Source: Bifidobacteriaceae bacterium
GTDB taxonomy: Bacteria; Actinomycetota; Actinomycetes; Actinomycetales; WQXJ01
Length of the DNA stretch: 5,670 nt
Assembly: GCA_031278675.1 (NCBI GenBank)
Contig: JAITJY010000301.1
Location: 1-5,670 of the forward strand
Reading direction: 5' to 3'
Position numbers and translations under genes: made by a program. The notes beneath the pieces were generated by a model. It saw only the letters and a list, made by a program, of their open reading frames with translations. It searched no databases and had not been told where the DNA came from. How positions within the stretch are numbered: position 1 is the stretch's first letter; the number at the start of each line of letters is the position of its first letter. Positions 5,655 through 5,670 of this stretch are shown here, piece by piece.

Positions 5655-5661
5655 AAAGGAG
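5655..5661 (+). promoter_or_regulatory. Strong ribosome binding site AAAGGAG for the downstream gene
   Basis: AAAGGAG ends 6 bases before the ATG at 5668. It is the same sequence as at the MFS gene and identifies that ATG as a genuine start. Confidence 0.8.
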
Positions 5662-5667
5662 CCAATC

Positions 5668-5670
5668 ATG
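5668..5670 (+). CDS. Start codon of a downstream gene (only ATG in window)
   Basis: Only the ATG is inside the window. Its ribosome binding site and the lack of an intervening terminator suggest a second cistron of the transporter operon. Nothing can be said about the product from this sequence. Confidence 0.65.

Larger units (their letters stand above)
5588..5667 (+). other. Short spacer between the MFS gene and the next gene
   Basis: This 80-bp gap has no hairpin with a T-run, so transcription from the MFS gene probably continues into the gene starting at 5668. It contains the 12-bp repeat and the ribosome binding site given separately, and no clear promoter. Confidence 0.6.

Overview
The window looks like a piece of a high-GC Actinomycetota chromosome. 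Coding regions are GC-rich, ribosome binding sites are GGAG or AAGGAG type, and the gene families (SNF2 helicase plus SWIM protein pair, TetR next to an MFS transporter) are typical of that phylum. I cannot name the genus. No rRNA, tRNA, CRISPR array, transposase, integrase or phage gene was seen.

Layout: (1) Positions 2-1963 hold the C-terminal two thirds of a large SNF2/Rad54-type helicase whose 5' end lies outside the window. (2) Positions 1966-2322 hold a small, extremely proline-rich ORF of 118 codons. It is built on three 78-bp tandem repeats, has a good ribosome binding site in the helicase tail, and overlaps the next gene by an ATGA junction. (3) Positions 2319-3137 encode a SWIM zinc-finger protein, the usual partner of this helicase class. 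(4) Positions 3138-3358 are a 221-bp C-rich spacer between convergent genes, with three imperfect 36-38-bp direct repeats and no clear terminator. (5) Positions 3359-3949 (minus strand) encode a TetR-family repressor. (6) Positions 3950-4066 are a dense divergent control region. (7) Positions 4067-5587 encode an MFS transporter with an unusual N-terminal hexapeptide-repeat tail. (8) Positions 5588-5667 are a short spacer with a 12-bp repeat and a strong ribosome binding site. The start codon of another gene is at 5668-5670.

There are two functional units. The first is a translationally coupled helicase, Pro-rich ORF and SWIM operon, presumably acting on DNA or nucleoprotein. The second is a self-contained regulator/transporter module. 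There the TetR protein very likely controls itself, the transporter and the gene beginning at 5668, through CCC-N4-GGG operators in the divergent spacer.

The most unusual aspects are the proline-rich ORF inserted between two normally adjacent partner genes, the ladder of operator-like sites at 17-18-bp steps around both promoters, and the recurrence of C-rich minisatellite-like sequence at four gene boundaries. None of these amounts to a demonstrated new system. The Pro-rich coupled ORF is the best candidate for something undescribed.
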